Shown in pieces: positions 24,175 to 25,285 of a DNA stretch of 25,285 bases (its first letter is position 1; every line of letters starts with the position of its first letter). Under the pieces are notes generated by a model. It was given only the letters and a program-made list of their open reading frames with translations, did not search any database and had not been told where the DNA came from. Source of the stretch: a virus; IMG/VR virus record IMGVR_UViG_3300006101_000060, positions 1 through 25,285 of that record; one strand, 5' to 3'. A program made the position numbers and the translations under genes.

Positions 24175-24453
24175 TTAATTTTTATGTATGTGGGGACAAC
24201 CTAATGTTAGCATAGTGATCTCCCTGGGATCCTCTAAGCCTATTTCTATCACTGACACTACTTTTTTATCAGTGTCTAATGACAGAGTCTTCTTTATTGC
24301 ATACCTACTATTTAAGTGGTAGGTAATCCAGTGGTCTAATAATTTGATATCTGCTTCTGGTATAGAAATTTTAGCAAAGTGTTCTGGGATAAAGGATAAT
24401 TTCCTATACCCCAAAAACCCCAACGGATTAACCTGACCTCTACTTAATGACAT
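24175..24453 (-). CDS. Small phage protein, 92 aa, unknown function
   Basis: The frame is open further upstream to an ATG at 24501, but I choose the ATG at 24453 (MSLSRGQVNPLGF). The perfect TATAAATA box at 24468-24475 lies between the two ATGs, and the longer form would overlap the VWA gene by 35 bases. The product is compact and mixed alpha/beta: FLGYRKLSFIPEHF, then LLDHWITYHLNSRYAIKKTL, then VVSVIEIGLEDPREITMLTL, and a terminal CPHIHKN. No catalytic motif is evident. The Cys and two His at the end could bind metal, but that is weak. No strong ribosome-binding site is visible. It would be the first gene of the late unit leading to thyA. Confidence 0.75.
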   Translation of the reverse strand: MSLSRGQVNPLGFLGYRKLSFIPEHFAKISIPEADIKLLDHWITYHLNSRYAIKKTLSLDTDKKVVSVIEIGLEDPREITMLTLGCPHIHKN

Positions 24454-24466
24454 ATTATATGCTACT

Positions 24467-25285
24467 TTATTTATAATGTGCAGTTTGGCCAAATGGTGCA
24501 ATTATTGTTTCATTGCCATGTACAATAAACAAGGTTTCGCAGTAATTCTCATCACCCCAGCTTCCGCAAGGATATCCATCTGTAAACATGATAAAGCGTT
24601 TTGGTTCAATACCCTCATTTTTCATGAAATTCCAATTAGCTTCAAAGTCAGTACCGCCGCCACCTTTACATTCATAATCCATAATCTCATCTGATGTATC
24701 GCCGGTAAATTTAGCATAGTTGTATACTTCAGTATCAAAACACCAAAGATCTAATTTGAAATCTTTGTATTCATCCATAATGCCTTTAACTTCACTTAAA
24801 AAGTCATTGGCTTGTTTGTTGCTGATACTTCCGGACATGTCAATAGCTACACTAACATCAATGGTTTCTTCGTTTAACATACCTGGTAGGATAGCACCAC
24901 TATGTTGTGATTTACGATTTGGACGGCTAAAACTAAAGTTGCTTTTTAGAATACTTTGGATATTCATACGCAACATCTGACGCCAATCCATTTTAGGTTC
25001 TGTAAACACTTGGATGTAACGAGCAATACCTGCAGGCACTTTACCAGCACCTGCTGATTGAGCGGCCGCTACCATTGCTTCTTTGATCTCATCACGGATC
25101 TGTTTCTTTTCTTCTGCGGTGAGTTTAGGACGACCTTTACCATCTTTGTCTTCGTCTCCTTCACCGGAGCCTTCTCCCTCACCTTCTCCATCTAAGTGAT
25201 CATCTAGCAATTCACCTAGCTCGCTGATATCAATTTTGATAGCATCTTTTTCCAAGTCTGCATAAATCTCTTCATAGCTCATGCC
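24467..25285 (-). CDS. VWA-domain protein, DUF2201/COG3864 type, 5' end outside window (partial)
   Basis: The visible 272 or so residues are the C-terminal part. The Met at 25282 is preceded in frame by a Gly codon that runs off the window, and GMSYEEIYADLEKD looks like an internal segment of this family. The N-terminal metallopeptidase-like part would therefore be missing here. Counting from that Met: an acidic Gly/Glu/Asp-rich linker (about 27-50), the conserved MDWRQMLRMNI (98-108), then a VWA domain with metal-site (MIDAS) motifs DMSGS (148-152), GGGGTDF (207-213) and FTDGYP (233-238). The likely role is metal-dependent protein binding, often with a MoxR-type AAA+ ATPase encoded next door; no such gene is visible. 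Its stop overlaps the late promoter of the next unit. Confidence 0.85.
   Translation of the reverse strand, partial: GMSYEEIYADLEKDAIKIDISELGELLDDHLDGEGEGEGSGEGDEDKDGKGRPKLTAEEKKQIRDEIKEAMVAAAQSAGAGKVPAGIARYIQVFTEPKMDWRQMLRMNIQSILKSNFSFSRPNRKSQHSGAILPGMLNEETIDVSVAIDMSGSISNKQANDFLSEVKGIMDEYKDFKLDLWCFDTEVYNYAKFTGDTSDEIMDYECKGGGGTDFEANWNFMKNEGIEPKRFIMFTDGYPCGSWGDENYCETLFIVHGNETIIAPFGQTAHYK
24468..24475 (-). promoter_or_regulatory. T4-type late promoter box for the 92-aa to thyA unit
   Basis: The + strand reads TATTTATA, so the - strand carries a perfect TATAAATA, the T4 late promoter -10 box recognised by sigma-gp55. It ends 14 bases before the ATG at 24453, leaving room for a short leader, and overlaps the VWA gene stop. 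Late transcription also needs phage sigma and clamp proteins, which are not in this window. Confidence 0.65.

Noticed and set aside
24454-24501. Longer start (ATG at 24501) for the 92-aa - strand gene
   Set aside because: The TATAAATA box lies inside this stretch and the longer form would overlap the VWA gene. The ATG at 24453 is 14 bases after the box, so it fits better.
1-25285. tRNA genes, CRISPR arrays, insertion sequences, integrase or attachment sites
   Set aside because: No cloverleaf, regularly spaced direct repeats, transposase motifs or integrase motifs were seen on either strand, and the coding density leaves almost no room for them.

Overview
The window is part of the genome of a T4-like contractile-tailed bacteriophage (myovirus). 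It is AT-rich, roughly one third G+C by eye, and almost wholly coding, with gaps of a few bases to about 50 bases between genes. The gene set (gp5-type hub/spike with a cell-wall hydrolase, gp25, gp6, a giant wedge-type protein, marine-type tail proteins) and several sequence motifs recall T4-like phages of aquatic bacteria. The host cannot be named from this sequence.

Positions 1-22383, all on the + strand, form the baseplate and tail module. It starts with the 3' part of a Gly/Asn/Ala-rich putative structural gene. Next come a gp5-like spike with a C-terminal GH19-type hydrolase, gp25, an enlarged gp6 (1152 aa), and one uninterrupted 12.1-kb gene for a 4034-aa structural protein. A conserved 213-aa virion protein and two paralogous tail proteins (255 and 395 aa) close the module. 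The order spike-gp25-gp6 matches V-W-J of P2-type tails; in T4 itself gene 25 lies away from genes 5 and 6.

Positions 22380-25285, all on the - strand, hold thymidylate synthase (thyA), three small conserved-looking unknown proteins, and the C-terminal part of a von Willebrand A (VWA) protein of the DUF2201/COG3864 type that runs off the window. The first four genes look like one transcription unit. A perfect T4-type late promoter box (TATAAATA on the - strand) lies just upstream of the 92-aa gene. The genes are packed closely, and the last pair overlaps as ATGA. A terminator-like hairpin follows thyA, inside the 3' end of the convergent tail gene.

The most unusual item is the 4034-aa protein. 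It carries a clear seven-blade FG-GAP (integrin-alpha-like) beta-propeller in its middle, two short carbohydrate-binding-like modules, and a C-terminal third built of repeated beta-domains. Together with the GH19 domain on the spike and the Peptidase_G2-like end of the 395-aa tail protein, this suggests a baseplate and tail rich in surface-recognition modules. That functional reading is inference. No RNA genes, CRISPR arrays, insertion sequences or integration functions were seen. No stretch longer than about 50 bases lacks a gene.
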